A stretch of DNA of 40,311 bases from Pseudomonas sp. Ant30-3 (GCF_000690905.1 NZ_JMCL01000087.1:1-40311); one strand, 5' to 3'. Shown: positions 8,653 to 17,703, counted from the stretch's first letter. Numbers and translations: made by a program. Notes: generated from the letters alone by a model not told the origin.

Positions 8653-9621
8653 ATGGACACTTTGCAAAACATGCGCGCCTTCAGCTACGTGGCCGAGGCC
8701 GGCAGTTTCACCGCCGCCGCCGTGCAGCTCGACACCACTACGGCCAACGTTTCGCGCGCGGTCTCCAATCTCGAAGCCCATCTGCAAACCCGCCTGCTTA
8801 ACCGCACCACGCGGCGCATCGCCCTGACCGAGGCCGGCAAACGCTACCTGCTGCGTTGCGAGCAGATTCTCGCGTACGTCGAGGAAGCCGAAGCCGAAGC
8901 CAGCGACGCTCATGCCCGCCCGGCCGGGCAGCTCAAGGTGCACACCATGACCGGCATCGGTCAGCACTTCGTAATCGACGCGATCGCCCGTTATCGCAAG
9001 ACGCATCCCGATGTCACGTTCGACCTGACCATGGCCAACCGTGTCCCGGATTTGCTCGATGAGGGCTATGACGTGTCCATTGTGCTGGCCAGTGAGCTGC
9101 CGGACTCGGGCTTTGTGTCCCAGCGCCTGGGCATCACCTACAGCATCGTTTGCGCCTCGCCGGCTTACGTCAAAGCCAACGGTTGCGCGCACAAACCCAG
9201 CGACTTGCTCAACCACGCGTGCCTGCGCCTGGTGAGCCCGGTAATTCCGCTGGAAAAGTGGACGTTCGATGGGCCGGAAGGCCAGGAAATGGTCACCATC
9301 AACAGCTCGCCATTTCTGGTGAATTCCGCTGACGCGATGAAAACCGCAATCATCAGCGGCATGGGCGTTGGCGTTCTGCCGGTGTATGCAGCGATCGAAG
9401 GCTTGCGCAACGGCACGCTGGTGCGGGTAATGCCCAATTACCGCTCGCAGGAACTGAACCTGTACGCGATCTACCCTTCGCGGCAATATCTGGATGCGAA
9501 GATCAAAACCTGGGTCGAGTATTTACGGGGCTCGCTGCCGGAAATTCTGGCCGCGCATCAGGCGGAACTGGTGGCCTATGAATTGAGCGGCAGTCTGGGC
9601 GGCGCGCGGCTGGCGAATTAG
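8653..9621 (+). CDS. LysR-family transcriptional regulator
   Basis: This 322-residue regulator has an N-terminal winged helix-turn-helix (MDTLQNMRAFSYVAEAGSFT, then AVQLDTTTANVSRAVSNLEA and LLNRTTRRIALTEAGKRYL) and a LysR substrate domain (about residues 90-295). ATG 8653 was preferred to an upstream GTG at 8608 because the DNA-binding domain starts at once. The gene diverges from the efflux operon. As with AaeR and aaeXAB in E. coli, it is likely to control that operon in response to an aromatic or other weak-acid ligand, but this rests on position only. An inverted REP pair follows the stop codon. Confidence 0.93.
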   Translation: MDTLQNMRAFSYVAEAGSFTAAAVQLDTTTANVSRAVSNLEAHLQTRLLNRTTRRIALTEAGKRYLLRCEQILAYVEEAEAEASDAHARPAGQLKVHTMTGIGQHFVIDAIARYRKTHPDVTFDLTMANRVPDLLDEGYDVSIVLASELPDSGFVSQRLGITYSIVCASPAYVKANGCAHKPSDLLNHACLRLVSPVIPLEKWTFDGPEGQEMVTINSSPFLVNSADAMKTAIISGMGVGVLPVYAAIEGLRNGTLVRVMPNYRSQELNLYAIYPSRQYLDAKIKTWVEYLRGSLPEILAAHQAELVAYELSGSLGGARLAN

Positions 9622-9640
9622 CCCGGGACGCAGTTCCTCC

Positions 9641-9730
9641 TTTGTAGGAGCCGGCTTGCTGGCGATGGCGGCCAACCAGCCCTCATGTTCAGGCCACGAT
9701 CGCTATCGCCAGCAAGCCAGCTCCTGCAAA
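9641..9730. repeat. Inverted REP pair
   Basis: TTTGTAGGAGCCGGCTTGCT (9641-9660) is the inverse of AGCAAGCCAGCTCCTGCAAA (9711-9730), apart from single mismatches. The inner part also pairs (GGCGATGGCG with CGCTATCGCC). Confidence 0.9.
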
Positions 9731-9821
9731 GTCCGCGCGCGTCCGAAAGCTTGGCACTCGCGCAACCTCCGCGAAGAATGTTAGCGTGCTTGGCATCTCC
9801 ACGCCCGACGAGCCTTCCTCC

Positions 9822-10796
9822 ATGAAAAAGACTGTCCTCGCCTTCAGCCGCATCACGCCTGACATGATCGAACAGCTGAAGTCAGACTTCGACGTCATCG
9901 TGCCGAACCCGAAAAACGGTGACATCAACGCCCAGTTCAACGAAGCCCTGCCCCACGTACATGGTTTGATCGGAGTCGGTCGCAAGCTCGGCCGTGCGCA
10001 ACTGGAAACTGCGCGCAAGCTTGAGGTGGTGTCCAGCGTCTCGGTCGGCTACGACAACTACGACGTCGGCTATTTCAATGAGCGCGGCATCATGCTGACC
10101 AACACCCCCGACGTGCTCACCGAGAGCACTGCCGACCTGGCTTTCGCTTTGCTGATGAGCAGTGCCCGCCGCGTGGCTGAACTGGATGCCTGGACCAAAG
10201 CCGGTCAATGGCAGGCCAGCGTCGGCGCGCCGTTGTTCGGCTGTGATGTGCATGGCAAAACCCTGGGCATCGTCGGCATGGGCAACATCGGCGCGGCGAT
10301 CGCCCGCCGTGGCCGCCTCGGCTTCAACATGCCGATCATCTACAGTGGCAACAGCCGCAAAACCGAGATTGAGCAAGAACTGGGCGCGCAAATGCGCAGC
10401 CTGGACGAGTTATTGGGCGAAGCGGATTTCGTCTGCCTGGTGGTGCCGCTCAGCGAAAAAACCAAACACCTGATCAGCCACCGTGAGTTGGCACTGATGA
10501 AACCGGGCGCGATTCTGATCAACATTGCGCGTGGCCCGGTGGTGGACGAGACCGCGCTGATTGAAGCGCTGCAAAGCAACCGCATCCGCGGCGCCGGGCT
10601 GGACGTGTACGAAAAAGAACCGTTGGCCGAATCGCCGCTTTTTAAGCTGAAAAATGCCGTGACCCTGCCGCACATCGGCTCCGCCACGCATGAAACCCGT
10701 GAGGCGATGGCCAATCGCGCCGTAGCGAATTTGCGCAGCGCCCTGTCGGGTGAGCGACCACAGGACTTGGTGAACGCTCAAGTCTGGAAAGGCTGA
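9822..10796 (+). CDS. D-isomer-specific 2-hydroxyacid dehydrogenase (GhrB/TkrA-like)
   Basis: This 324-residue NAD(P)H-dependent reductase has the dinucleotide motif GMGNIG (about 152-157). The catalytic triad of the family is present: R237 (NIARGPVVDE), E266 (DVYEKEP) and H284 (LPHIGSATHE). Family members reduce glyoxylate, hydroxypyruvate or 2-ketogluconate. The overall pattern (LTNTPDVLTESTADLAFALL, PLFGCDVHGKTLGIVGMGN) is closest to the GhrB/2-ketogluconate reductase group. The ATG at 9822 (MKKTVLAFSR) fits the family start better than the upstream start at 9786. No ketogluconate uptake or kinase genes are adjacent, so the substrate stays open. A terminator-like hairpin follows. Confidence 0.92.
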   Translation: MKKTVLAFSRITPDMIEQLKSDFDVIVPNPKNGDINAQFNEALPHVHGLIGVGRKLGRAQLETARKLEVVSSVSVGYDNYDVGYFNERGIMLTNTPDVLTESTADLAFALLMSSARRVAELDAWTKAGQWQASVGAPLFGCDVHGKTLGIVGMGNIGAAIARRGRLGFNMPIIYSGNSRKTEIEQELGAQMRSLDELLGEADFVCLVVPLSEKTKHLISHRELALMKPGAILINIARGPVVDETALIEALQSNRIRGAGLDVYEKEPLAESPLFKLKNAVTLPHIGSATHETREAMANRAVANLRSALSGERPQDLVNAQVWKG

Positions 10797-10803
10797 TACA
10801 AAA

Positions 10804-10837
10804 CGGGCAGGCGTAACTAACCCCTGCCCATTATTTC
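10804..10837 (+). terminator. Probable terminator after the 2-hydroxyacid dehydrogenase gene
   Basis: GGGCAGG (10805-10811) pairs with CCTGCCC (10823-10829), followed by ATTATTT. The 11-nt loop and broken T tract make it moderate rather than strong. Confidence 0.6.
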
Positions 10838-10960
10838 ATACCCCCAAATAATTGCTGATACACACTTTGCAATTCAGCCGCCGCCCAAATAAACGGGCCA
10901 CACGATAAGCTCTCCTTACTTGCCCATTATGACGGGAACCAACTTTGGAGAAATCGTATC

Positions 10961-11470
10961 GTGAACTATCTGACAACGGCTCAGACCATAAGAATCAGTA
11001 AAGTCTTGCTCATGCTGTACATAAGCATCTTCGGATTACTGGTTATGTACAGCAACTTCACCGACTACCCCACCAATTATGAATACCTGGGCCATATCCT
11101 CAGCATGGACACGGTCCGAGCTGATGAATTGTACAAGTACCGCGCCATCACTTCACCGATGGCCCATCACCGTATCTACTGGTTGATCATTACACTTGAA
11201 GTGCTATCTACCTGCTTTTGCGTAGTGGGCACTTACCACTTGTACAAGCATTTAAACAGCAGCGCCAAAAAATTTCACGAGGCAAAGAAGTTCGCGTTGA
11301 TCGGGTTACTGATTGCAATCGCCATTTACTATGTTGGCTTCCAGGTTATTGGTGGTGAATGGTTTAACATGGATGAATCGGACCGCTGGAACTATAAAGA
11401 CTGGGCGCGACATATTGTCGACTTCGTAATGCCATTGATGATGTATGTGGCCCTCAGGATCGAACGTTGA
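10961..11470 (+). CDS. DUF2165-family small integral membrane protein
   Basis: This 169-residue protein has four predicted membrane segments (about residues 13-30, 68-88, 105-124 and 147-164). It carries features of the DUF2165 family: FGLLVMYSNFTDYPTNYEYL, then the HILSMDT segment and GGEWFNMDESDRWNYKDWA. The function of the family is unknown. Translation probably starts at GTG 10961, with GGAG about 11 nt upstream. Base composition is clearly more AT-rich than in neighbouring genes, so it may be a more recent acquisition. It stands alone between the hydroxyacid dehydrogenase terminator and the convergent EamA gene. Confidence 0.85.
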   Translation: MNYLTTAQTIRISKVLLMLYISIFGLLVMYSNFTDYPTNYEYLGHILSMDTVRADELYKYRAITSPMAHHRIYWLIITLEVLSTCFCVVGTYHLYKHLNSSAKKFHEAKKFALIGLLIAIAIYYVGFQVIGGEWFNMDESDRWNYKDWARHIVDFVMPLMMYVALRIER

Positions 11471-11491
11471 GCGCTGATTGCCCGATCCATC

Positions 11492-12394
11492 TCAGGCCAG
11501 GCTTCGATGTTCCTGCACCCGTAGGGCTTTGGGTTTGCGGAACACCAGCACATTGCCCAGCATCACCAACACCAGCCCCGCGAGGGCCGGCGCGGTCCAT
11601 TGGTAGCCTTCGGCATACGCCGAGACATTCAGGGCCACCACCGGAAACAGTACCGTGCAGTACGCCGCGCGCTCCGGCCCCATACGCCCGACCAAGGTCA
11701 GGTAAGCGGTAAAGCCGATGACCGAACCCGGGATGACCAGGTACAGCAGCGAGCCGATGTAGCGCGCATTCCATTCCATTTCGAATGGAATGCCCTTGAT
11801 CAGGCACCACATCGACAACATGGCCGCACCGTAGGCCATGCCCCAGGCGTTGGTCGTCAGGGGTCTGAGGCCGGCTTTTTGCTGCAGGCTGGAAAGCATG
11901 TTGCCTGCGGAGAAGCACAGCGTGCCGAGCAACGCCAGACCCAGGCCGAGCAACGTCTGCGGGCTGGCGGTGTGGCCGGCCAGCTCAGGCCAGAACAGCA
12001 GGCCTAGCCCCATCAAGCCAAGCGCGCCGCCCATCAACACATTGCGGGCGATTTTCTGCGCAAAAAAGACCCGCGCGTTCAGCGCGTTCCACAGGGTTGC
12101 GGTAGAAAACACCACGGCGATCAAGCCACTCGGAACCCATTGGCTGGCCGTCAGAAAACACATGAAATTGATGCAGAACAGGCACAAGCCCTGCGCCAGA
12201 CAAATGAGGTGCCCGCGACGGCTCATCACTTGCAGCTTGCGGCTGAGCAACAACATCACGAACAGCACCAGCGCGGCGAGACCGAAGCGATAAACAATCG
12301 ACACGGGAATAGCCACCACACCCAGTTGCCATTTCAGGGCAATCCAGGTGGTGCCCCAGATCAGCACGGTCAGCAAATACAACGACAGGTTCAT
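11492..12394 (-). CDS. EamA/DMT-family transporter
   Basis: This 300-residue protein has ten hydrophobic segments in two EamA repeats (about residues 2-135 and 148-285). The family opening is YLLTVLIWGTTWIALKWQLG and the second repeat starts near LLGLGLALLGTLCFSAGNML. Proteins of this drug/metabolite transporter branch export small metabolites such as amino acids. The actual substrate is not predictable. The gene diverges from the AraC regulator at 12532 across a 137-bp gap, which makes that regulator a candidate controller. Confidence 0.92.
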   Translation of the reverse strand: MNLSLYLLTVLIWGTTWIALKWQLGVVAIPVSIVYRFGLAALVLFVMLLLSRKLQVMSRRGHLICLAQGLCLFCINFMCFLTASQWVPSGLIAVVFSTATLWNALNARVFFAQKIARNVLMGGALGLMGLGLLFWPELAGHTASPQTLLGLGLALLGTLCFSAGNMLSSLQQKAGLRPLTTNAWGMAYGAAMLSMWCLIKGIPFEMEWNARYIGSLLYLVIPGSVIGFTAYLTLVGRMGPERAAYCTVLFPVVALNVSAYAEGYQWTAPALAGLVLVMLGNVLVFRKPKALRVQEHRSLA

Positions 12395-12531
12395 GGCAAC
12401 GCTCCTCGATAGGCGCTCAGTGTCCTGGCTGATGCCATGCCGCAGTTGCGTAATCTTGCGCTTTTGTCAGCGGACGGGCTGGCAGGCCAGGGCCTACGGA
12501 GTAGGATGCAAAGCGTCAGAGAGAACCGATC

Positions 12532-13407
12532 ATGCCCGCACTGGAAACGCTGCAAGTTTTTCAAGCCCTTAACCGCTCGCCCCATGCTCGACTCGAGCAC
12601 AGTGCCGAGCTCGGTGACGGCATGGCTGCGGCGTTGTGGAGCAACCATCATGACGCGCAGGATTACGCCGGGCCGAGTCACCACACGCTGTCGTGCTACA
12701 TCGCGGGCGGCACCGGCACCTTTCGCCGTGATCAACCCGGCACCAAGGGTGCGCCGGACAAACTGTGCACGCTGCCGGCCGGTCATCAGTCAGCCTGGGT
12801 GATCAACGGTGACATCCGCCTCGCCCACGTCTATTTCAGTCCCGAACAATTTGCCCTCGGCTGCGTCACCTTGCTGGACCGCGAGCCCCGCGAACTCCAG
12901 CTACGCGAAAACACCTTTCTCGATGATGCGGTGCAGGCCCAGCGTTTCCGGCAGTTGATCACGCTCAATTGGGACGAGCCCGGCGAACGCCTGCTGACCA
13001 GCAGCCTGGCCCATGAAATGCTTAGCCACGCGCTGCTCAGTCAAGTGGGCCAGCGCGACGGCTTGCGGCTCAAGGGCGGGTTGGCGGCGCATCAGCGGCG
13101 GCAATTGGTCGAGTTCATCGACAGCCATCTGGCAGAGGCGATCAGCCTGGGGCAATTGGCGGGATTGTGCGCGTTGTCGGAATATCACTTCGCGCGGATG
13201 TTTCGCGCGAGTTTTGGCTTGCCGCCGCATCAGTATTTATTGGCGCGGCGCTTGAATCGGTCGCAGGCATTGCTGCGCAGCACGTCGAGGCCGTTGGGGG
13301 ACATTGCGCTGGCGTGCGGGTTTGCCAGCGCGAGTCATTTCACTCATCGTTTTCGCCAGGGGCTGGGCGGCACGCCTGGGGAATATCGACAGGCGTTTTT
13401 GCGTTAG
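12532..13407 (+). CDS. AraC-family transcriptional regulator
   Basis: This 291-residue protein has a C-terminal double helix-turn-helix of AraC type, about residues 190-290. It includes LAEAISLGQLAGLCALSEYH followed by FARMFRASFGLPPHQYLLAR, and DIALACGFASASHFTHRFRQ before GGTPGEYRQAF. The N-terminal half is a cupin-like sensor (HTLSCYIAGGTGTFRRDQPG). It is divergent from the EamA transporter and probably regulates it in response to a small ligand, judging from position only. The downstream end is separated from the receptor gene by a single REP. Confidence 0.92.
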   Translation: MPALETLQVFQALNRSPHARLEHSAELGDGMAAALWSNHHDAQDYAGPSHHTLSCYIAGGTGTFRRDQPGTKGAPDKLCTLPAGHQSAWVINGDIRLAHVYFSPEQFALGCVTLLDREPRELQLRENTFLDDAVQAQRFRQLITLNWDEPGERLLTSSLAHEMLSHALLSQVGQRDGLRLKGGLAAHQRRQLVEFIDSHLAEAISLGQLAGLCALSEYHFARMFRASFGLPPHQYLLARRLNRSQALLRSTSRPLGDIALACGFASASHFTHRFRQGLGGTPGEYRQAFLR

Positions 13408-13429
13408 TCCGAGTCTTTCGCGTCACTCT

Positions 13430-13457
13430 TGTGGGAGCGAGGCTTGCCCGCGAAGAA
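13430..13457. repeat. Single REP element
   Basis: TGTGGGAGCGAGGCTTGCCC followed by GCGAAGAA, a lone member of the GGGAGC REP family. It lies between the convergent ends of the AraC and receptor genes. Confidence 0.75.
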
Positions 13458-13475
13458 CGATGACGTAGTCTTCCC

Positions 13476-15902
13476 CTAGAACTCCAATGTGCCGGACAGC
13501 GAAACCTGCCGCGAATCCCCCATCGACACAAAGAACCGACTCGCCGCCGACGTGTAATAAGTACGGTCAAACAGGTTCTTCACATTCAACTGAAACTTGA
13601 CATTCTGCCCGTCAAATCGAGTGTCGTAAGTGGCGAAAGCATCGGCCACGGTGTAACTCGGCAGATCAAAATCATTCACCGCATTTCCCGCCCGCTCACC
13701 GACATAGCGAGCGCCCGCACCGATGCGTAACTGGTCGCCGCCGACAAGGGTGCCGAAGTCATACACCGCCGACAGCGAACCCGAATTCTTCGCCACGTTC
13801 TGCAGCTTTTTGCCTTTGTAGGTCGGGTCCTCAGTGACCTCGGCATCGGTGTAGGCGTAACTGCCGATCATGCTCCAGCGTTCGCTCAACTGCCCGGTCA
13901 AATCGACTTCCAGCCCGCGCGAGCGCACTTCGCCAGCGGCACTGTAGAGGGTCACCGGACCTTCGGCATTGGCCACCAGCACGTTGCGTTTCTTGATGTC
14001 GAACAGCGCGACATTACCGGTGACACGACCCGGTATATCGAGCTTGGCACCCACCTCCCAGGACTTGGCTTCTTCCGGCGCAATGCTGCCGTGGAGCACT
14101 GTGCTGCTGCCGCTTAGCGGGGCGATGGTCGAGTTGGGTTTGAACGATTCGGTATAGCTGCCGTAGAAAGACAACTCATCGGTGTAGCGATACACCAGGC
14201 CGGCGCGTGGCACCCACTTCTGGCCATTGCTGTCGGTGTTGGCCTGGAACGGCACGCCTTTACCAGCGTACTGGTCGTACTCCTGGAAGCGCCCGCCGGC
14301 CACCAGAATCCACTGATCGGTGAGGTGGATCGAGTCCTGCAGAAACAGCGAATTGCTGCGCAGCTCGTCAGTCTGCGCACTGTCCGCCGGGCTGACCGTG
14401 GTGCCCGCCACTTCGCGGTCATACACCGGATTGAGGTAACTGAACGTGCTGAGGCTTTTCTGCCGGATCAGGTCTTCGCGATAAATCTTGCGGTACTCGT
14501 CATCGACGCCGAACACCAGGTCATGTTGCAGGCCCAGCACATTGACTTTGCCTTCGAGGCTGGCGGTGGTGAAGCGGTCGGTACTGACGGCGTTCTGCGT
14601 GCCGTCCATGCTCCGCGTCAGCGTGCCCCGAGAGGTGTCGATGGCCGTGACGCGCACCTGACTGGCATCGTAGGTTTCGCGGTTCCAGCTGTAGCCGAAG
14701 TGCGCTTTCCAGTTGTCATTGAGTTCGTGATCGGCTTGGAAGTGATACAGGTCCGAGCGGCCTTCCATGTTATTGAAGGGCTCGTCCAGGCGACGTTCGC
14801 GGGGGATGTCCAGCGGGTGATTGTCGCGCGGATCAATCAGCGTGCCGCGGTCGAACGGGGTGAGAAATTCGCGGTGCTCGTAGGCGAACAACAGCTCGGT
14901 GCGTTCGCCGAACCAGGCCAATGACGGCGCCACCAGCGTTTCGCGCTGGGTGCCGAAATTGCGCCAGTAGTCTTCGTCTTTGTGGTCCACGATCATGCGA
15001 TACGCCAACCCGGAATCGCCGACCGCGCCGGTGCTGTCGAACGCGCCGCCGCTGCCGTTTTTGCCGTCGCCGTAAGTCGAGCCGCGCAGGGTGAGAGCGT
15101 TGTACTGCTGCAATTCCGGCTTCTTGCTGACCATATTGACCACACCGCCCGGATCCTGGATGCCGTACAGCAAGGACGCCGGGCCCTTCAACACTTCCAC
15201 CCGATCCACCGTGGCGTTAAGGCCACGTCCCTGCACCACCGGCATGCCGTCGCGCATGATCGAACCGTTGCGGTTGTCGCCGAAGCCACGGGTCATCACC
15301 GAATCCTGGGTGCCGCCCAGCGTGTTGCCCTGTGTGATGCCGCTGACGTTGGCCAACGCATCATCGAGGTTGCGCGGCGCCTGATCACGAATGACCTGGG
15401 CCGGGATCACATTGACCGTCTGCGGGATTTCCTGGAGCAGCGCCGAAGAACGCATCACCGAACTGGTGGGCGGCGGTTGGTAGCTCATAGGTTGGTCCAG
15501 TACCGAAGTAATGGTGGTCGCGCCGAGGCTCAGCGTGCCCTGGCTGGGCAGCGGCTCCAGCACGATCGTGTGGTCATCGCTGCGGCGGAAGGTGAAACCC
15601 GAACCGCTGAGCAAGCGCTGGATCGCCTGCTCGGCTGTCATCTGTCCATTAAGCGCGGGCGCCGTTACGCCGTAGGGTGCTTCATCGGTGTAGACCACGC
15701 TGGTGCCGGTGATCCGGCTGAAGTCGCTGAGCGCCTGCGGTAGCGGTTTGGCAGCCATCGCAAAGGTGAATTGCGCGTGCTGCGCAGTGGCTTGATCAGC
15801 GCCCAGCGCCACGCTGACCGGCACACAGGCCAGCATCGAAATGCCCAGCGCAGATGCACTCAACCACTGTTTCAGCGAACCGGATGTTGCCCTGGACTTC
15901 AT
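13476..15902 (-). CDS. TonB-dependent siderophore receptor with N-terminal signalling domain
   Basis: This 808-residue outer-membrane receptor has a signal peptide (about 1-34) and then a secretin/TonB N-terminal (STN) domain at about 45-115 (FTFAMAAKPLPQALSDFSRI; MTAEQAIQRLLSGSGFTFRR). The plug follows (about 145-270: LLQEIPQTVNVIPAQVIRDQ; VLKGPASLLYGIQDPGGVVN), and a beta-barrel ends in the terminal phenylalanine LSGTLEF. The STN domain marks it as a transducer-type receptor that signals through FecR to an ECF sigma factor, both encoded just upstream. The siderophore (hydroxamate types such as ferrichrome or ferrioxamine are common for this length) cannot be fixed from sequence. A 236-bp gap with a REP pair separates it from fecR, so it probably has its own sigma-dependent promoter. 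Confidence 0.95.
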   Translation of the reverse strand: MKSRATSGSLKQWLSASALGISMLACVPVSVALGADQATAQHAQFTFAMAAKPLPQALSDFSRITGTSVVYTDEAPYGVTAPALNGQMTAEQAIQRLLSGSGFTFRRSDDHTIVLEPLPSQGTLSLGATTITSVLDQPMSYQPPPTSSVMRSSALLQEIPQTVNVIPAQVIRDQAPRNLDDALANVSGITQGNTLGGTQDSVMTRGFGDNRNGSIMRDGMPVVQGRGLNATVDRVEVLKGPASLLYGIQDPGGVVNMVSKKPELQQYNALTLRGSTYGDGKNGSGGAFDSTGAVGDSGLAYRMIVDHKDEDYWRNFGTQRETLVAPSLAWFGERTELLFAYEHREFLTPFDRGTLIDPRDNHPLDIPRERRLDEPFNNMEGRSDLYHFQADHELNDNWKAHFGYSWNRETYDASQVRVTAIDTSRGTLTRSMDGTQNAVSTDRFTTASLEGKVNVLGLQHDLVFGVDDEYRKIYREDLIRQKSLSTFSYLNPVYDREVAGTTVSPADSAQTDELRSNSLFLQDSIHLTDQWILVAGGRFQEYDQYAGKGVPFQANTDSNGQKWVPRAGLVYRYTDELSFYGSYTESFKPNSTIAPLSGSSTVLHGSIAPEEAKSWEVGAKLDIPGRVTGNVALFDIKKRNVLVANAEGPVTLYSAAGEVRSRGLEVDLTGQLSERWSMIGSYAYTDAEVTEDPTYKGKKLQNVAKNSGSLSAVYDFGTLVGGDQLRIGAGARYVGERAGNAVNDFDLPSYTVADAFATYDTRFDGQNVKFQLNVKNLFDRTYYTSAASRFFVSMGDSRQVSLSGTLEF

Positions 15903-15932
15903 TGCTCATGACCTGTGTAGAACCGTGACGGA

Positions 15933-15947
15933 TGCGAATGACTCGCA
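15933..15947. promoter_or_regulatory. Inverted repeat in the receptor promoter region
   Basis: TGCGA-ATGAC-TCGCA is a perfect 5-bp inverted repeat 31 bp upstream of the receptor start codon. It could be part of the ECF-sigma promoter or a degenerate Fur site. It matches the Fur consensus only weakly. Confidence 0.3.
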
Positions 15948-16034
15948 GTTTCAGTCACTACACGGATGGCGGCCGGATTTACCTCATCAGAAATTTGAAA
16001 ATAAGGTCTGCTTGAGAAATTTGGGGTCTGGTCT

Positions 16035-16134
16035 GCCGTCATCGCGAGCAAGCTTGGCTCCTACAGGTCAAGCCACATTCGAGCGATCAGCGCCTGTCCC
16101 TGTGGGAGCCGAGCTTGCTCGCGATGACGCCGGC
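16035..16134. repeat. Inverted REP pair between fecR-like and receptor genes
   Basis: GCCGTCATCGCGAGCAAGCT (from 16035) is the inverse of AGCTTGCTCGCGATGACGCC (about 16113-16132), apart from mismatches. The outer parts extend the pairing (TTGGCTCCTACAGG with CCTGTGGGAGCC). Confidence 0.9.
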
Positions 16135-16138
16135 AGCC

Positions 16139-17125
16139 TCAACGCACAATAATCATCGGCCCCAATCGATGTTGTTCAAACCCCAAAACGCCCTGCAACG
16201 AATTCAACACCGCTTGCGGATCCTTGCCCGGAAAACTTCCGCTCACCCGCCGCGCCGCCATTTCATCGTTGAGCAGCACAATCCGTCCCGGGTAATACCG
16301 GCGCAGATCCTCCATCACGTCGGCCAGGGTTGCCTTGTAGTAATTGAGCCAACCCTGGCGCCAGGCAAGCTGCGCTTCGCTGTCCACGGCGTGGAGTTGC
16401 TGCGCTGTGCCGTCGGCGTATGCGACTTGCTCGCCGGCGCTGAGAATTTGCGCTTCGGCCTGTGGGTCCGCTGTCACTGCGACGCGCCCCGACAACACCG
16501 TCACCTGCGCGCCAAGAGGTTGCAGACGCACTTCGAATTGTGTCCCCAACACCCGCGCCTGACCCTTTTCAGCCTCGACCACAAACGGCTCGCGGCTGTG
16601 CGTCACGCTGAAAAAACCGGCCCCGCGGCGCAGTTGCACGTGGCGCTCGCCGCGGCTGAAATCCACAGCGATGGCGCTGTCGGCATCCAGCGTGACCTGC
16701 GACTGATCGGCCAGCGTAACGGTGCGAATCTCGCCCGGTGCAGAGACGTAATCGGCGCCCATATCATCGATCCAGCGCGACGGCTGCCAACCGGCGCCGA
16801 TGCCGATCATCAGCAGCAGACACGCCGCCATCGCCAACGCAGCGGACCAGCGTCGCACGCTGTTGCGGCGCGAAGGGTTCATGGCATCGAGGTAGCCCTG
16901 CAGGGCTGATGCGTCTTCATCGGCCAGCGTGCGGGCCGGTGCTTCGGTCAGTTCCCACACCACCTGCGCCTGGGCATAGGCTTCGGCATGCGCCGGATCA
17001 GCCTGCAGCCAATGACTGAAGGTGGCTTGATCGCCGCTGCTCGGCTGGTCATGCAGCAGGCCCAGCCAGGCGAAAGCCGTCTGCTCCTGCGCGAGTGTCG
17101 GAATAATTCGCTCTGGCTGCTTCAC
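16139..17125 (-). CDS. FecR-family anti-sigma/transmembrane regulator
   Basis: This 328-residue protein has a cytosolic anti-sigma domain (about 12-85: AFAWLGLLHDQPSSGDQATF, then HWLQADPAHAEAYAQAQVVW). A single membrane segment is at 93-113, and a periplasmic FecR domain follows (ADYVSAPGEIRTVTLADQSQ; GTQFEVRLQPLGAQVTVLSG), with a C-terminal STN-like part (LADVMEDLRRYYPGRIV; VLNSLQGVLGFEQHR). It should hold or activate the adjacent ECF sigma factor depending on a signal from the receptor. The start is GTG 17125, whose last bases overlap the sigma-factor stop codon (GTGA, 4-bp overlap). The frame continues upstream to 17518, but that part lies inside the sigma gene and is not real. Confidence 0.93.
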   Translation of the reverse strand: MKQPERIIPTLAQEQTAFAWLGLLHDQPSSGDQATFSHWLQADPAHAEAYAQAQVVWELTEAPARTLADEDASALQGYLDAMNPSRRNSVRRWSAALAMAACLLLMIGIGAGWQPSRWIDDMGADYVSAPGEIRTVTLADQSQVTLDADSAIAVDFSRGERHVQLRRGAGFFSVTHSREPFVVEAEKGQARVLGTQFEVRLQPLGAQVTVLSGRVAVTADPQAEAQILSAGEQVAYADGTAQQLHAVDSEAQLAWRQGWLNYYKATLADVMEDLRRYYPGRIVLLNDEMAARRVSGSFPGKDPQAVLNSLQGVLGFEQHRLGPMIIVR

Positions 17126-17703
17126 GGTGCTTTCCCTGGCGTGCGCGGTTGAGGTTCGCGCAAGCTGGCCTTGCAGGCGTCGAGGGCGCGCATCATATGT
17201 TTTTCCACAGCACTTTGGGACACACCCATGGCCTTGGCGATCTCGGCGTATTTGCGACCATGGATGCGATTGAGCAGAAAGATCTGCCGCGTACGCTCGG
17301 GCAATGCGCGTAACGCCGCCTCGACATGACGCAGATCGTTGCCCGCTTCCAGCGCCGCTTGCGGTTCGCTGCCGTGGCTGTCTGGCTGCTCCGGCAACCA
17401 GCCTTCGTTCACCCGCACCCGCGCACCTTCGCTGCGCAGGTGATCGATAGCGATATTGCCGGCGCAGCGCAACAAATAGGTGCTGAGCTCCTCGACCTGC
17501 ACCAGCGGCCGGCGCCAAAAACGCAGGAACAGATCCTGCACCAGATCCGCCGCCGTGGCCCGACAGCCCACGCGCCGATTGACCAGCGCTTCCATCTGCG
17601 CGCGCTGAGACAGGAACACCTGCAGAAAATGCGCACGAGCCCCCCGAGGTTCCTCATCGTGGGAATCCGGTGGACTGGCGATCACGTGCTCATGACTGCG
17701 CAA
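17122..17703 (-). CDS. ECF sigma factor, FecI type
   Basis: This protein of up to 193 residues has sigma region 2 (VGCRATAADLVQDLFLRFWR; STYLLRCAGNIAIDHLRSEG) and region 4 (LRALPERTRQIFLLNRIHGR; AEIAKAMGVSQSAVEKHMMR), as in iron-starvation ECF sigma factors. It would direct RNA polymerase to the receptor promoter when the receptor is loaded. The start is uncertain. TTG 17703 gives the full frame and GTG 17685 a slightly shorter one, and neither has a clear ribosome site. The first overlaps the 3' end of the DUF3325 gene, so translation is probably coupled. It overlaps fecR by 4 bp. Confidence 0.92.
   Translation of the reverse strand: MRSHEHVIASPPDSHDEEPRGARAHFLQVFLSQRAQMEALVNRRVGCRATAADLVQDLFLRFWRRPLVQVEELSTYLLRCAGNIAIDHLRSEGARVRVNEGWLPEQPDSHGSEPQAALEAGNDLRHVEAALRALPERTRQIFLLNRIHGRKYAEIAKAMGVSQSAVEKHMMRALDACKASLREPQPRTPGKAP

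Noticed and set aside
17126..17518. N-terminal extension of the FecR protein
   Set aside because: This part lies inside the sigma-factor gene in another frame; the GTG at 17125 overlapping the sigma stop codon gives a normal FecR length.
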